A DNA stretch of 64,000 nt, taken from assembly GCA_964036295.1 (NCBI GenBank), contig OZ038464.1, positions 23,014,008-23,078,007 of the forward strand, given 5' to 3'. Each line of letters begins with the position of its first letter. Within the stretch, counting starts at the first letter, position 1. Origin of the DNA: Plumapathes pennacea. Its lineage: Eukaryota > Cnidaria > Anthozoa > Antipatharia > Myriopathidae. A program made the translations under genes and the position numbers. A model generated the notes under the pieces. It had not been told where the DNA came from. It saw only the letters and a list, made by a program, of their open reading frames with translations, and did no database searches. Below, piece by piece: positions 53,064 through 64,000 of this stretch.

Positions 53064-53461
53064 AACTAATGCTTATTCCTTGCTAAACCATGTTTTTTCC
53101 TTTTTTTCTTCAATCATATACCGTGCAAAAATCGTACCTCAGTTTCTGCTGCAGTTCATTTGCAGCAAAATGCCAGCCTCGTCCTCGGTGTCCTAAACGA
53201 GGGGTAAATTCTGCAAAGCCTCGAACGAAGAGGTCCGACCGACAGAGCTGACAAACGCACTGTGCATGCGCGGCCGCGCAGCCAAACTGTTTCCCGTGGA
53301 AACTGGCGCGGGTGTCCGCTCCACTGAATCCCTTTGAATTTTGGAATTATGTACGAAACACAACTTCCGGCGGGGTTTTTAAAAAGTTAAGCAAATTTTT
53401 AGAGTTCGCAGTTCAATAGTTTTTCTCTTCCTGAGCTTTTGCACCTGAGAGAAGTTAACGT

Positions 53462-53551
53462 GCTAGTTGCTAGTTGCTAGTTGCAATTTGCTAGTTGCTA
53501 GTTGCAATTTGCTAGTTGCTAGTTGCGATTTGCTAGTTGCTAGTTGCTAGT
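53462..53551. repeat. (GCTAGTT)n heptamer array
   Basis: Imperfect gctagtt units interrupted by gcaattt/gcgattt variants. The reverse-complement array (aactagc) lies at 54205-54234, beyond the ATT tract. Confidence 0.9.
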
Positions 53552-54014
53552 CCTTTAACCTGAATAAGATGACCTTTGTGTGGCGCAATTCACGAATCGA
53601 ACATAAACGCCCCCGTTGTCACCTCTTTAATGGACTTTTGACAGGTGCTACAGACTCTTGAACTGTCTAGTACCAGAGACTATTTCCCATAAACTAGAAA
53701 CTACTCAAACTATAAGCTAGAAACTCAGTTGATCCTAGCCTGCGTAGCAAGTGTTAGAGCTGCTGGGACTTTTTCGATTTATGACTGCGCGAGAATTGGG
53801 GCGAGCGCAAAAATGTAGTTGAGGGGGGAGGGGAGAGGAGAAAAGGGAACAATCGAGGATTGTGTCCTGTTTATTGACAGCTTAGTTTCTTTGTCTCTTT
53901 TACAGTCTAATTCACAATCGCCTTGTGCAAATTCTTAGATAACACTTAGCTCCCATTACAGATGGACAGTTGCCACCGCTCTACTTAGGTAATATTTTCC
54001 ATTTCCATTTGACT

Positions 54015-54203
<189 letters not shown>

Positions 54204-54880
54204 CGCAACTAGCAACTAGCAACTAGCAACTAGCATGAAACCTTTGTTGTTTGCACCTACCACTTTCCTCCTTGCACCCGTGGTGAAAATTACAAATGAA
54301 TTCGTCCTTGTCGGAGTGTTTTCATCGCCATAGCGGCGGTGGTACTGCTGCGTACCGTGAAAGTCGTAGATGGTATAAAAGGACAATATACTCAAGGCGA
54401 AAGGACTGGTCAAGCAGAACAATGAAAAGGAAAGTTCTACTCCTTGTCAAAAGGACTGGCCAAAGGTTCTGGGCTCCGAGAAAATGATCCAGTAGTTTGC
54501 CGTCACCACTGGGACGAATTACGACGGAGGGATACTCGTTGCTTATGTCCCAGAGAGGAACTTAAAAAACATTACACCAGAAGCCAATCCCAGGAAGATT
54601 TCATTCCGTATTTGACTGCATTGGAGCGTCCTTGCCATTCTACCGACCTGGGACTCGCTAATGCCGTAGCTGCAAAGCCTCTTCAGATATGATATTGATA
54701 AAACCCACCTACTGTACAGATCTCCTGCTGTCCGAGCAACTCACCAGGTGAGCCAAGCTCTCAGGCTTTAATGCAAAAATGTAAACTTTCGAAGGTTGGT
54801 GAATTAAAATAGAGGACGGACTGATGACGTCACCAACATGCGCAATGCGTTTGTCAGCTCTGTCGGTCCGACCGTGAAAC

Positions 54881-55099
54881 GGTGCGCACGCTTCGCAATC
54901 CCTCAAAACGAGATCACAGAGGTTTCGCTGTGCTCATGGCGGTTAGATAACCTAACCATGACCATAACCTAACCCTAATCCTAACCCTAACCCTAACCCT
55001 AACCCTAACGTAATCCTAACTCTAAACCTTAACCTAACCTCCCTAAGCGAGGCGAAACTTTGGTGATCTCGTTTTGAGGGATTGCGTAGCGCGCTCACC
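54881..55099. mobile_element. Inverted-repeat element with CCCTAA core, copy 2, 9-bp flanking repeat
   Basis: The left end ggtgcgcacgcttcgcaatc, then cctcaaaacgagatcac, and the reverse complement of the right end ggtgagcgcgctacgcaatc, then cctcaaaacgagatcac, form a long inverted repeat. The core (about 54965-55020) has at least four perfect ccctaa units in a row. ccgtgaaac occurs at 54872-54880 and again at 55100-55108, a 9-bp direct repeat expected of a target-site duplication. Copy 1 is at 22252-22465. Confidence 0.85.
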
Positions 55100-55109
55100 C
55101 CGTGAAACA

Positions 55110-55691
55110 TGCTGAACTACTACCTCGTCCCCAGGGTCATCCGCGTGTGAGCAGATGGCCCTGGGGACCAAGTTCTCAACCGCGTATCGGGGGTTTTTGT
55201 CCAACTTATGGATTGGCACTTTTTTTCCCTCCAGGGAGCATAGTTTAAAACATCTTTATATTAGCTCTAAAACGGCTCCAAACGTTCGAAAGAGATCCAG
55301 GACACAATTACTAGACGTAAAAGCGTGATATTTTTTGTAATTTTATTTTATCGTAGATATCAGCAAAATCGTACTCAGAGCTGTGACAGATGGACAGACC
55401 CCCGGAGCATGGGCTGCCTGTGATATGCCGCGACGACGCTGCTGACTTCTGCAATCTTAATGCTATACGGTACTGAAGTAGGTGAGAGAGCCTGTTGACA
55501 GGCTAGTACTGAAGTGACTGACCCAGCGTCAAAATCAATCAAAAGGGATACCGCCATATCATTCCAATATATTTGGTCATTTGTCTCAAAGGAGTAAATT
55601 TTTGCGGAGAATTATTTTGCGAAAGTTTTGTTCCGCGGGATCTTATTTATTTCTTGCGGCTCGTAGTCAAAGTCGCAAACTATTAGATCCC

Positions 55692-55728
<37 letters not shown>

Positions 55729-55892
55729 GCTACAAATCCCAAAAATATATATGTCTACTTTGTACGAAGCTTAGCGGCTGCGCGCGTGCGCCACAGGACG
55801 TGTGCGTTTGCTGAGATAGACCTATTGAACCCCGTGTATGTGCTCGTGTGTGCTTCAACTATATGTGGTTACGTGGTGGTGGTGCAGCGTGT

Positions 55893-55923
<31 letters not shown>

Positions 55924-56580
55924 GGCTGGGTGTGGGTGTGGATGTGAAGGAGGACTATTGTATAAAGTAACTGTTGGATGTTGTTTAGAATAATATTGCG
56001 TTGCACACTTTCACCACATATTATTTCTTTATTGCTAACACCAAAACCCAACAATTCCTCCAAATGACTGAAACATAGTTTCTACTTCTGCGATGTTCTA
56101 CCTGCAAAACAAAGAAATTCATTTTTAATATTCAGAACTTACAACACGTGTAAATAGCAAAAGTTCCTATGAACGACCAATAACTATGTATGATGCATGT
56201 ATGTAATGTAGGTATTCATGATTCTGACTCTGATGCATATGCGTGATATAATAAAAGTGATGTTAATGTTATCAAGAGCACGTCTACGTGATGAGTATAG
56301 TCATCATAATATTGCTCCTACTGACTTTCTACATTTTAACTTTGTGAGTATTTTGAGCTTGATGTGGAAATCGAGCCAGACCACGTTGTATGACTTGATT
56401 TGCGAAACAAAAATGATAGTTCCAAACAAAGACCATCAAACTTAAGCAAAGTCATACTTCAGCCAAAAACGACAATGTCACGAATTGAATACCATCCATC
56501 AGGGTTCGGGGTCAATGGAGAATAACGGATAAAACAAATACCAGTGAATGGCACGGAGAACTGGTAATTAACGACTTGAA
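55110..56580. other. Intergenic, simple sequence only
   Basis: It contains a long A tract (about 55685-55724), a (GT)n-(G)n tract (about 55890-55926) and short ORFs. No gene is recognised. Confidence 0.5.
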
Positions 56581-56587
56581 GCTATTC

Positions 56588-56593
56588 TTTATT
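56588..56593 (-). terminator. Poly(A) signal for the acidic secreted protein gene
   Basis: AATAAA on the minus strand (TTTATT on plus), 90 bases after the stop codon. Confidence 0.6.
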
Positions 56594-56682
56594 GGCTTTT
56601 GAACATATTCATTAATATATATATAGTGTTCACCATACCCATTTTCGGTGATTTCCTGGTAGTCCTTAAGATCGCAAGATTA

Positions 56683-57462
56683 TCAATGATTCTCCTCTTC
56701 CTCTTCCTCTTCTTCAGGTTCTTCAGGCTCTTCAGGTTCTTCGGGCTCTTCGGGCTCTTCGGGCTCTTCAGGCTCTTCAGGTTCTTCTTCCTCTTCAGGC
56801 TCTTCGGGCTCCTCAGGCTCTTCGGGCTCCTCAGGCTCTTCGGGCTCTTCGGGTTCTTCAGGCTCTTCGGGCTCTTCGGGTTCTTCGGGCTCTGTCTCCT
56901 CCTCGGTTTCTTCCTTTGCGTCTTCTGCTTCTTCACTTGCCTCTTCCACAGAATCACGCTTATTTTTTATCTTCTTAGTATTGTCGCGACTAATGAAATC
57001 GTTGGCCTCATTCTCATTCAAAAAGATTGCCTTTTTGTCCTCTGCAAATGCATAAAAACTGTTAGAGTTTTAGCTGGAATGAGTCGGAAGTTAATGGATC
57101 AATAGATCAAACAAAAGAAAGCTACCAAAGAAAAAAAATAGCAATGATTACAAAGTGAGAGAGATAGAGAAAAAAAGAGACAGCGAAGGAAGAAGAAGAA
57201 ACCAAGCAAACAAACAACTACACCAAGGTGAAAAATGAAATTTGGCCTTGTTGAACAAATTAACAAGTTTGTCCCTACCAGATAATTTTAGTCGCATGTA
57301 TAATATTCAAAACAACCAAATGGACTAACACGATATATATCTCTCAAGTTAAACGTAACTTTGCTTATGACTCACTACTCCAAGTAGAAGGTACTTACTT
57401 GCAGGAGATGCATAGACACAGACCAGGGCGACCAAAGCCAACAGGACAAATGTTTTCATCAT
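56683..57462 (-). CDS. Secreted Glu/Pro-repeat acidic protein
   Basis: Two exons: 57462-57399 and 57041-56683 (140 residues). Exon 1 is almost exactly a signal peptide (MMKTFVLLALVALVCVYASP). The mature N terminus reads KAIFLNENEANDFISRD, then a dibasic stretch KIKNKR resembling a proprotein-convertase site. The rest is strongly acidic: Glu/Ala, then about 17 EEP triplets in two blocks broken by EEEEE, ending EEEENH. No Cys in the mature part. Likely extracellular, with Ca-binding or mineral-matrix character by composition, as in coral acidic skeletal proteins; that role is inferred. The hydrophobic/acidic segment before the basic site loosely recalls the UCMA/Gla-rich protein layout, at low confidence. 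The other frames of the repeat (KSPKSL-type, LFRLF-type) are shadows. Confidence 0.8.
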
Positions 57463-57799
57463 TTTGACTCCTGTGAAGAAGAAAAAAAAAAGGAATTTGA
57501 AATCGTACTGGCAAATCATCACTATTCCTGCTGTTTTTTGGCATAAAAACGAAGAAAAGTGAATGAATAATAGTCAGTTTGATGTTTTTTAATTCCGTTG
57601 CTGCCGTTCGTGTACTGAAGGTTAACGCGCGCAACAGAACTGAATCTCTGAGCCGACAGCCCAAGTTATCTACAAGTACATTATATCATTTTCTGAACTC
57701 CTGGAAAGACGTGGAAGGTATGAACCTAATTTGAATACGCCCGACACCGCGGAAATACGTTCTTGACTTCCGTTGGTCAGCGTTCATCGCCATGGCTAT

Positions 57800-58290
57800 C
57801 TAATTCGAGGCGGGGGATCCATTTACGTCAACCCTTTCAGTAGTACCCATGACATTTTCCCTTGAAGACAACTTGTTTTGACAGGCTAAGCGATGTTTAA
57901 AATTTAATAATTTTATTTTCTTCATTCTTTCTTATAAATGTATGCTATGTGAAAAGTTTTTCTGCAAAGCAACACATATTCCTTGACAAAAGGTGAATTC
58001 CTGGTTTTTCTAGCATTCATATTGAGTATAGTAACCATGCCATTCGAAATTCAACACCATTTGGAAAAAGCCTTTGTTTAGACTTGTCCTCTTTGACGTT
58101 TGATGTTAATTTTCACTGGTTATTCGTTTTTCATTTTGAAGCTTGAGCATAAAACTAATCCAGTAAAGGATACATATTTATTTTAGAGGAAGCCCGCAGT
58201 ATCCAGTCGTCTGGTAACAAATTTAACAACTCGTGCTGGCTTAGGAAACGAAATGCCTAGAGGTAATTCAATGGAGGCCGCATCTCATAC
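57800..58290. repeat. Upstream region of the acidic gene, duplicated unit copy 1
   Basis: Segments such as gaggaagcccgcagt, cgaaatgcc with aggtaattcaatg, and aggctaagcgatgttt recur in modified form at 59960-60225 and 60530-60720. This copy lies just 5' of the acidic-protein gene. Confidence 0.65.
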
Positions 58291-58299
58291 ATTTTAACA

Positions 58300-59580
58300 G
58301 AAACGTGCACAATTTCTCCAGTGAAGTAATGGCTCCTTTGTGTCAAATGTGTGCGAGGGAAGTTTTCCTTATAGACATTATATAAAATATTTTAAAAACG
58401 ATGTAACGCGCGCCTAAATTCATTCCGAACTGTGTTTGGCTTCTTTAAAGTTTTGAAGCAACTCACCAACATTATTTGTCGGCGACAGCGCGCTGTTTGC
58501 ACAGTGTCTTCAGTGAAACGTTGTAAATGTTGACAAGTTCGACAGCGGCTTTATATTTGGCGTTTAAAAACCGTTTGAAGACAATGAAGTTCCCGAATAA
58601 ATGTTTCGCTTTACCTGCATGGGTTTACGAGAAAAGCAAGATAAGCCTCCAGCAAAGAAACATTGGTTTGATAATTTGAGAGAAGCCGAATGATTGGCGA
58701 CACAATTTACTATCGGGTGCACCGTTTGCTACGCCTTTGAACAACATTTTTCGAACAAGTGGTGCTAGCGTTTGACCAACTGCTTCGCTACAGGTAAATG
58801 AACATTGTAATACAGGGAACAATAGTGCAGAGAGGAACATTAACTGTAGTTGTGCTCTTGCTTGTGAATAAGGCGATTCTGACGCTACAAGTGAACAATT
58901 ATATACAAAGTATCGATGCATCAAATCTGTATCTGATTCAGAAATTACCTCTGGCCACTGCAATAGTTTTAGAGGGCATGCGGCACTACTTCGCAGTGGT
59001 CTTATGCTCACGCTTCAACTCCGCGATGCGACAAAGTAATGTTTGAAAATTCTTGTGCTAAACGATAATCTTCTGACTTAAAAGAAATGCATGAGTAGCT
59101 CCCCCAAACAAAAGCCACTGACACAGTTTGTAGTTCACATCGATCAGCATGCACCACTTGAATGGGCAAAGGCAGAAATGTCACTGGCTGCTCGGTCAGT
59201 TCAAGCAACCATTTACCAAATAAGGAAAAGTTCGGTTAGAGAGTTATCGATGGAATAGTCTTCTGATTCTCAATTTCACCAGCATTCACGAGTTTGTTAT
59301 TTGAATTTTTGTAAAGTTGTCTCGTCGACCTGGGACGGCGCGTTGAATAACGACAGCAAAGCCGAAAACATTCTGCTCGTCAGAGATCTTTCTACGTTTC
59401 TGATGGCTGCAAAAAGCAAAGCCCAGGAGCGCATGCAAACAACGACACCGCGTTAAATTTACGGCCCCAGAAAAGGAATAGAATTTCGCCTGCACACTGA
59501 AAATGATTATCAAATCTATCGCCGGCCGAATACTCAAAACAGATGATATAGTACACATATTATAAAACGTGTAGTCACCT
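58300..59580. other. Intergenic, no supported gene
   Basis: A 128-codon minus frame (58625-59011) and shorter plus frames occur, but none shows a recognised domain, signal peptide or splice pattern. Confidence 0.4.
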
Positions 59581-59589
59581 TACCTCAAG

Positions 59590-60720
59590 AAAATGGATTT
59601 AACGAGCAAGAGCGGAGAATCAATGGGTTTGCCGTCTAACAGCCGAATGTGCTAGAATTGCATTAAAACGCGTTTTTCTAGCATCTGAAATTAATGAGCT
59701 GCAACCATGGTACAATTAACGACAGACACGTTGTACTTTGTACCCCGTTCCCTAACATCTGATTGAGAAGATGGGGTGGTGGGTAGAACGATGACGTCTT
59801 CGCAGTACTTTTTAATCGCCACTGCATCGCATTTCAGTATCTACATCACAACGATCGTATTTCGACAGCAAAAAACAAAAACAAAAAACAAAAAACAAAA
59901 AGCAACAGAAGAAAAGTCAAGTTGAGGTTTAGGGGATGGGGTGGGGCAGGGGGATGGGGTGGGGGAGGGTGGGGTATCCATTTATGTCAGCCTCGTTGTG
60001 GTAACCATGACATACCAGATCAGATAGGCTTGGCAATGTTCAAAACTATATAATACCGCCAACAAGCCAAAAACCTCGCCAGAAAAGGATATACATATTT
60101 TGAGCGGGTGTATTGTAGAGGAAGCCCGCAGTGTTCAATCGTCCGGTGAATAGAAATTTAACAATTCAAGATCGTGCTCAGAGGACGAAATGCCTTGAGG
60201 TAATTCAATGCGTGAGTCCAACGATGAACAGGGAGTTTCAAATCCAGCCACAGCTGATAACTTCGGATTTAACGTGCTGAGCAAGAACGGAAAATCAATG
60301 CCGGGGTTTGCCGTCTAACAGCCGAATGAGTTAGAACTGCATTAAAACGCGTTTTTCTAGCACCTGAAATTAAAGCTGTGACCATGGTACAATTAATGAC
60401 AGGCACGTGCCACCTTGTACCTTACATCTAGTCGAGAAGATGGGGTGGTGGGTAAAACGAAAAAAAAAAAAAAAACGAAAGAAAGAAAGAAAGAAAAGAA
60501 AAGAAGACAGGTTCCCAATCCCCCCCTTCCCAACGTCAACCTATGTCGACAGTCTCTTTGCGGTAACCATGACATATCTTCTTGAACACAGTAGGCTTGG
60601 CGATGTTTAAAACTAATCGATTTTTTTTCTTTGTCTCTGACTAATAAATGTACGCCTGTGTGAAACATTTATCCGTATTTCTATAATACGTCACATTCCT
60701 TGACATTGGGCAAAACTCCT
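59590..60720. repeat. Tandem duplication, period about 675 bp, related to the acidic-gene upstream region
   Basis: ttgccgtctaacagccgaat, cattaaaacgcgtttttcta and gagaagatggggtggtgggt occur in both halves (about 59590-59790 and 60263-60460). Each is followed by a copy of the unit at 57800-58290 (ggtaaccatgacat, taggcttggc and related words at 59960-60225 and 60530-60720). No copy of the acidic protein's exons was seen beside these extra units. Confidence 0.7.
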
Positions 60721-61877
60721 GTTTTCAATATTAAGCGTTATTACACAGCTATGGCGCTTGATTGAGGTCAAAATTAGAAATTCGGCTGTTCGATGAATTT
60801 GACTGTTTGGCGAAGAATTCACGTTTCCATCGATCTGAGTGTCCATGAATTTGGGATGTTCAATGAATTTGAGACGAGACGAATTTAAAAGTCGATGAAT
60901 TTATTGATTCTAATTTTGAACTCAATCAAGCTCCATACACAGTAACCCCCTGTATTGTATGTGCATTTGTTGCAGTTGAAATGCCTCATAATCTATAATT
61001 ACCACTGAATTTCATGAGTTTTTCTCAACAACGTAACAACTTGAACTCCACTTTGGCTTCCTATTGATAAAAGACAGACATAACTGTCGGTGAAACCGTT
61101 CAAGAGTTCCGAGTTTGACAACAGGTTTAACTGTACTGGCGACAGTTTTGTAGCGTTTGCTTTCATCAGAAGTAGAACACACAAACCATTTTTGGCCAAA
61201 ATTGATCACAATAATAAATACAATAATAAATCAAAGCATACATTTAGCTACATTTGTAGCAAGTAACGCTATACCCGCGGAAGTCCAGTGGGGGCTGGCA
61301 AAACCTGCTGTCCGGTCGGAGCCTTGAGAGACCCTCAAACTTCCATGGCAGTTCGTCAACCGATCAACATCGCCTGCCTAGTTTTCCGTTGTGGAATCGA
61401 ACTAAAAGCGACGACATCAAAAGTTAGAGTGGCGCCTTCGCTACGAATTAATTTTTGATTATGCTAATTATTTGTCTTACCTGCTCCATTTGTTCCTAAT
61501 TTACGTAAGTTTGCATATCATTATTAGTGCTTTCTCGGCAGGAACAGAACTTGTCAACCATAAAGATGGCTTTTCACGTAACAAGATTTACGTCGACAAA
61601 ACAAGTCGCCTATTTTGCGTTTTCATGTTGTGTTTGTAAGCATTAAGCAGAACAGAGCTTCAGCGTGGCGGTCTGCTTTTTAATCGCGCGCCATTCTGTC
61701 CAGCTTGCACTGTACCGACCGAAGGATACATTTCTTGTTTCTTGTGACGCTGTAATGGCCTGTAAACAGGGCCTTTCTCGGTTTTTCAGCTAAGAAGGGG
61801 TGGTCTAGGCTCACTGCGTATGGATCTGCGTATCACATAAGTTTCAAGTGCAGCGACGGTGAAGACAGAGAATACTA

Positions 61878-61883
61878 TTTATT
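61878..61883 (-). terminator. Poly(A) signal for MARS copy B
   Basis: AATAAA on the minus strand, 43 bases after the copy B stop codon. The preceding 60730-61870 shows no supported gene. Confidence 0.6.
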
Positions 61884-61925
61884 GGAATTATTCCATTTAA
61901 CAGTAACGTTGTTACATCAATACAT

Positions 61926-63797
61926 TCACTTCTTTCCCTTCTTTTTGCCTTTGGAACCACCCGTACTCTCCTTGGGATCTTTTCCCTCCGCTCGAGCAAG
62001 CTTTTCCTTCAGCGACAGAAGGGTTTTGACCTCGGCATCTATCTTTCCTTTTTCTGCTTTTTCCACCTTCAGCCGACGAACTTTGTCTCCCTGGGAAAAA
62101 AAAAGAAAAGAACCGCCTGAATGTGAGACGTGGGTAACCACCAATCTGAGTTGGCTTCCTCTCACTCCCAGGATCAAAACACAGATTCTCCCAACCCTTC
62201 AAAAGGATAATGTAGTGAGAATTTATAGTTTAATTCAGGTTTAGTCTAAGCAAGCTATCAAAAGCAGTATCAAAGTTCTCCATGCTGCATGATATACATT
62301 CTGGTGAGAAACTGGAGAAAATCGAAGTTGATCACTGGAGAATGAAAGGGTTATCAGAAGAATAATCAGTTTGATCCCCTCCTCCCCCGGGGGGGGGGGG
62401 GGGGGGGGGAGAGGGGTACTCCTCAAAATTTTGGCCGTCCGGGACTGAAAACCCTTTCCCTATTTCAGACCAAAATTTGCGATTATCGACCTTATTTCGG
62501 ACCAGAATGTGCAATTTTCGACTCTATTTCAGACCAAATATCAAAATCTCCGACCCTATTCCAGACCAAAGGTTAAAAGCGATACTCTATTTCAGACTAA
62601 AATGCTGAAAATTATATCCCCTTTGGGTCGGCACATACCTATATATATATGGGAGTACCCCCCCCCCCCCCCCCCCTTAGGATCCCTACTCCTGAGAATG
62701 AGAGATTCTCAACACGTGGGCATACACACCAACAACCTCGTTCCCAGGGTTTTCCAAAAAAGAAAAGCCCTGGAAACGAAGTTGACACACCAGCCACAGG
62801 CCATTTCCGAGTTGTCCGTTGCCTGTTTTAAAACGAGGCCTAGTACAAAACCTTTCTTATGAAACTGAGTTTGGTTTACATGACAGTGAACACCCTGAGC
62901 GAAACATTTGTTAGCTTTACTCGCGTCGTTTAGTTTAAACCGAGGCAATGGGTATCAGGAAATGACTTATTGTATCGGTTTTGGGTTTACGAAAACCAGT
63001 CTACTCTATTGTTAGTACTTAGTTGAATGACGTATATCTTTACCTGTTCGGTGACCTGGGCTTTCAAACTTTCGATATCACCGCTGTCCACTTTGCTGGC
63101 GGGCGCTTTCTTTTTCCCGGCATACTTTGCTCGGAGCTCATCAGCAAACGAGGGATCAATCTTCTGGAACAGCGGACTGGGCTGCACAGAAACAATGACG
63201 ATACCATAACGTCAAATAGAACATGACAATAACGTGTGACAGATAGAATGCACCAACCGATAACAGACCACGTCATTCATAATGTGAACAATATTAATGA
63301 TAACAAAATGGCCATCAGGGACTAAAGTCGGATGCTGAATAAAGACGCTTTGATTCTCGTACGCGACCACCGGTATCGGGAAGTCATGGGTCCCTAAATA
63401 TTCTTATGGCTATCTTTGCAGTAGCCTGAGAAAAGAAAACAGATTTCTCTCGTCGCGCGCTCCAAACTAAACCGGCGAGACTCATGCCGAAAATGACGGT
63501 GCACTACCCAGATCTGGCTTCTCTGATTGGTTGGTTGTCTCTCCCGCGGTTTAGTTTAGTGCACGCGATGATAGACGCCTGTTTTTTTTTTTTTTTTTTT
63601 TTTTTTTCAGACTAAATAAGGAACATTAATATCGTACTGTTGACTGTAACACGGTGACAGCAGTGGTCAGTGCGACACCCACAGCCAGTACTCCAGTATA
63701 TAACTAAAGTCCGCTGCGACATTACCGTGCCAATCTGGTGTCCCGGCTGCATGTACGCAATAAACTGATCCACTAACACATTTCCATCGTCTGTGAC
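61926..63797 (-). CDS. MARS1: Second methionyl-tRNA synthetase gene (copy B), C-terminal exons only
   Basis: Three exons match the last three of copy A in order, size and phase: 63797-63726 (VTDDGNVLVDQFIAYMQPGH), 63181-63044 (PSPLFQKIDPSFADELRAKY), 62090-61926 (GDKVRRLKVEKAEKGKIDAE, then LLSLKEKLARAEG). They encode the linker and WHEP-type helical hairpin. Unlike copy A, the C terminus continues into a Gly/Lys-rich tail ending KKKGKK, as in vertebrate MARS1. The 72- and 138-base exons have identical lengths in both copies. The catalytic domain must lie beyond base 64000. The copies have diverged clearly in protein sequence, so the duplication is not recent, and both read as intact where visible. 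Confidence 0.92.
62455..62680. repeat. Dispersed 'cagaccaaa' repeat, copy 2, flanked by G and C runs
   Basis: The same sequence family as 51650-51830, with an extra internal copy of gaccaaaatttgcgattatc / gaccagaatgtgcaattttc. It is preceded by a G run (about 62389-62409) and followed by a C run (about 62658-62677). It lies in the last intron of MARS copy B. Confidence 0.8.
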
Positions 63798-64000
63798 CTA
63801 AGGAGAAAATAACATTTGAAACGAGCTTATAACTCTCAGCTCTTTGAACCCCAAGACTGATCAGGAAAAACTCCTCCTTCAGGTCATCTCTTACTTTGAT
63901 TCAAGCTAGTCTAACTCTCTTAATACTACTTGTACATTTTGTTCCAGAGAGTTGGGAGAATTTGGGCCTTGAACTTTAAGCTGAAAGAGTTAGTCCGTTA

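Noticed and set aside
54965..55020. True telomere or chromosome fusion point
   Set aside because: The CCCTAA units are few, sit inside an inverted-repeat element flanked by a 9-bp duplication, and a second copy exists at 22.3 kb.
56589..57105. Lys/Ser/Pro-rich and Leu/Phe-rich proteins overlapping the acidic gene
   Set aside because: They are other-frame shadows of the EEP repeat; only the EEP frame joins a signal-peptide exon in phase.
58625..59011. 128-codon minus ORF between the acidic gene and MARS-B
   Set aside because: No signal peptide, recognised domain or exon-like boundaries; length is within what chance gives in this sequence.

Overview
The window is animal nuclear DNA. Its genes are split by many GT-AG introns, it carries numerous short inverted-repeat (foldback/MITE-like) elements, one tRNA-type SINE and one intronic tRNA gene, and there are no operons. 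Gene content and the secreted Glu/Pro-rich protein suggest an anthozoan cnidarian, most plausibly a stony coral. This is inference: no species-specific marker was recognised. I assembled the exons by hand from splice sites, phase continuity and recalled family sequences.

Layout: (1) 605-6613, minus: KAT2 (GCN5/PCAF) histone acetyltransferase, 11 exons. Its bromodomain end lies beyond the window start. (2) 6702-7172, plus: intronless low-molecular-weight protein tyrosine phosphatase (ACP1), head-to-head with KAT2 across only 88 bp. (3) About 9.0-20.2 kb, minus: TTLL4-type tubulin polyglutamylase, 19 well-supported exons plus an unresolved C-terminal tail. (4) 20.6-21.2 kb, plus: unrecognised ORF. 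(5) 23409-33379, plus: GABBR2-like class C GPCR, 15 exons, complete, with a tRNA-Arg(TCG) gene in an intron. (6) 34088-44046, minus: cytosolic methionyl-tRNA synthetase (MARS copy A). (7) 45317-49985, plus: S-adenosylmethionine synthetase (MAT), 7 exons, complete. (8) 48.9-55.1 kb: repeat-rich stretch with several hairpin/foldback families and an element carrying telomere-like repeats. (9) 56683-57462, minus: two-exon secreted Glu/Pro-repeat protein, followed by partial duplications of its upstream region. (10) 61926 to the window end, minus: C-terminal exons of a second MARS gene (copy B).

Functional themes: two MARS genes flank a MAT gene, so methionine charging and methionine activation genes sit together. 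KAT2/ACP1 form a compact divergent pair with ATGGCG motifs at both start codons. Points most worth a second look: a 57-bp-arm, nearly perfect hairpin at 11018-11136; an inverted-repeat element with a CCCTAA core, found twice and flanked once by a 9-bp direct repeat; a triplicated intron/exon boundary in KAT2; the MARS-MAT-MARS arrangement; and the acidic secreted protein. No prokaryotic, CRISPR or viral system was seen.
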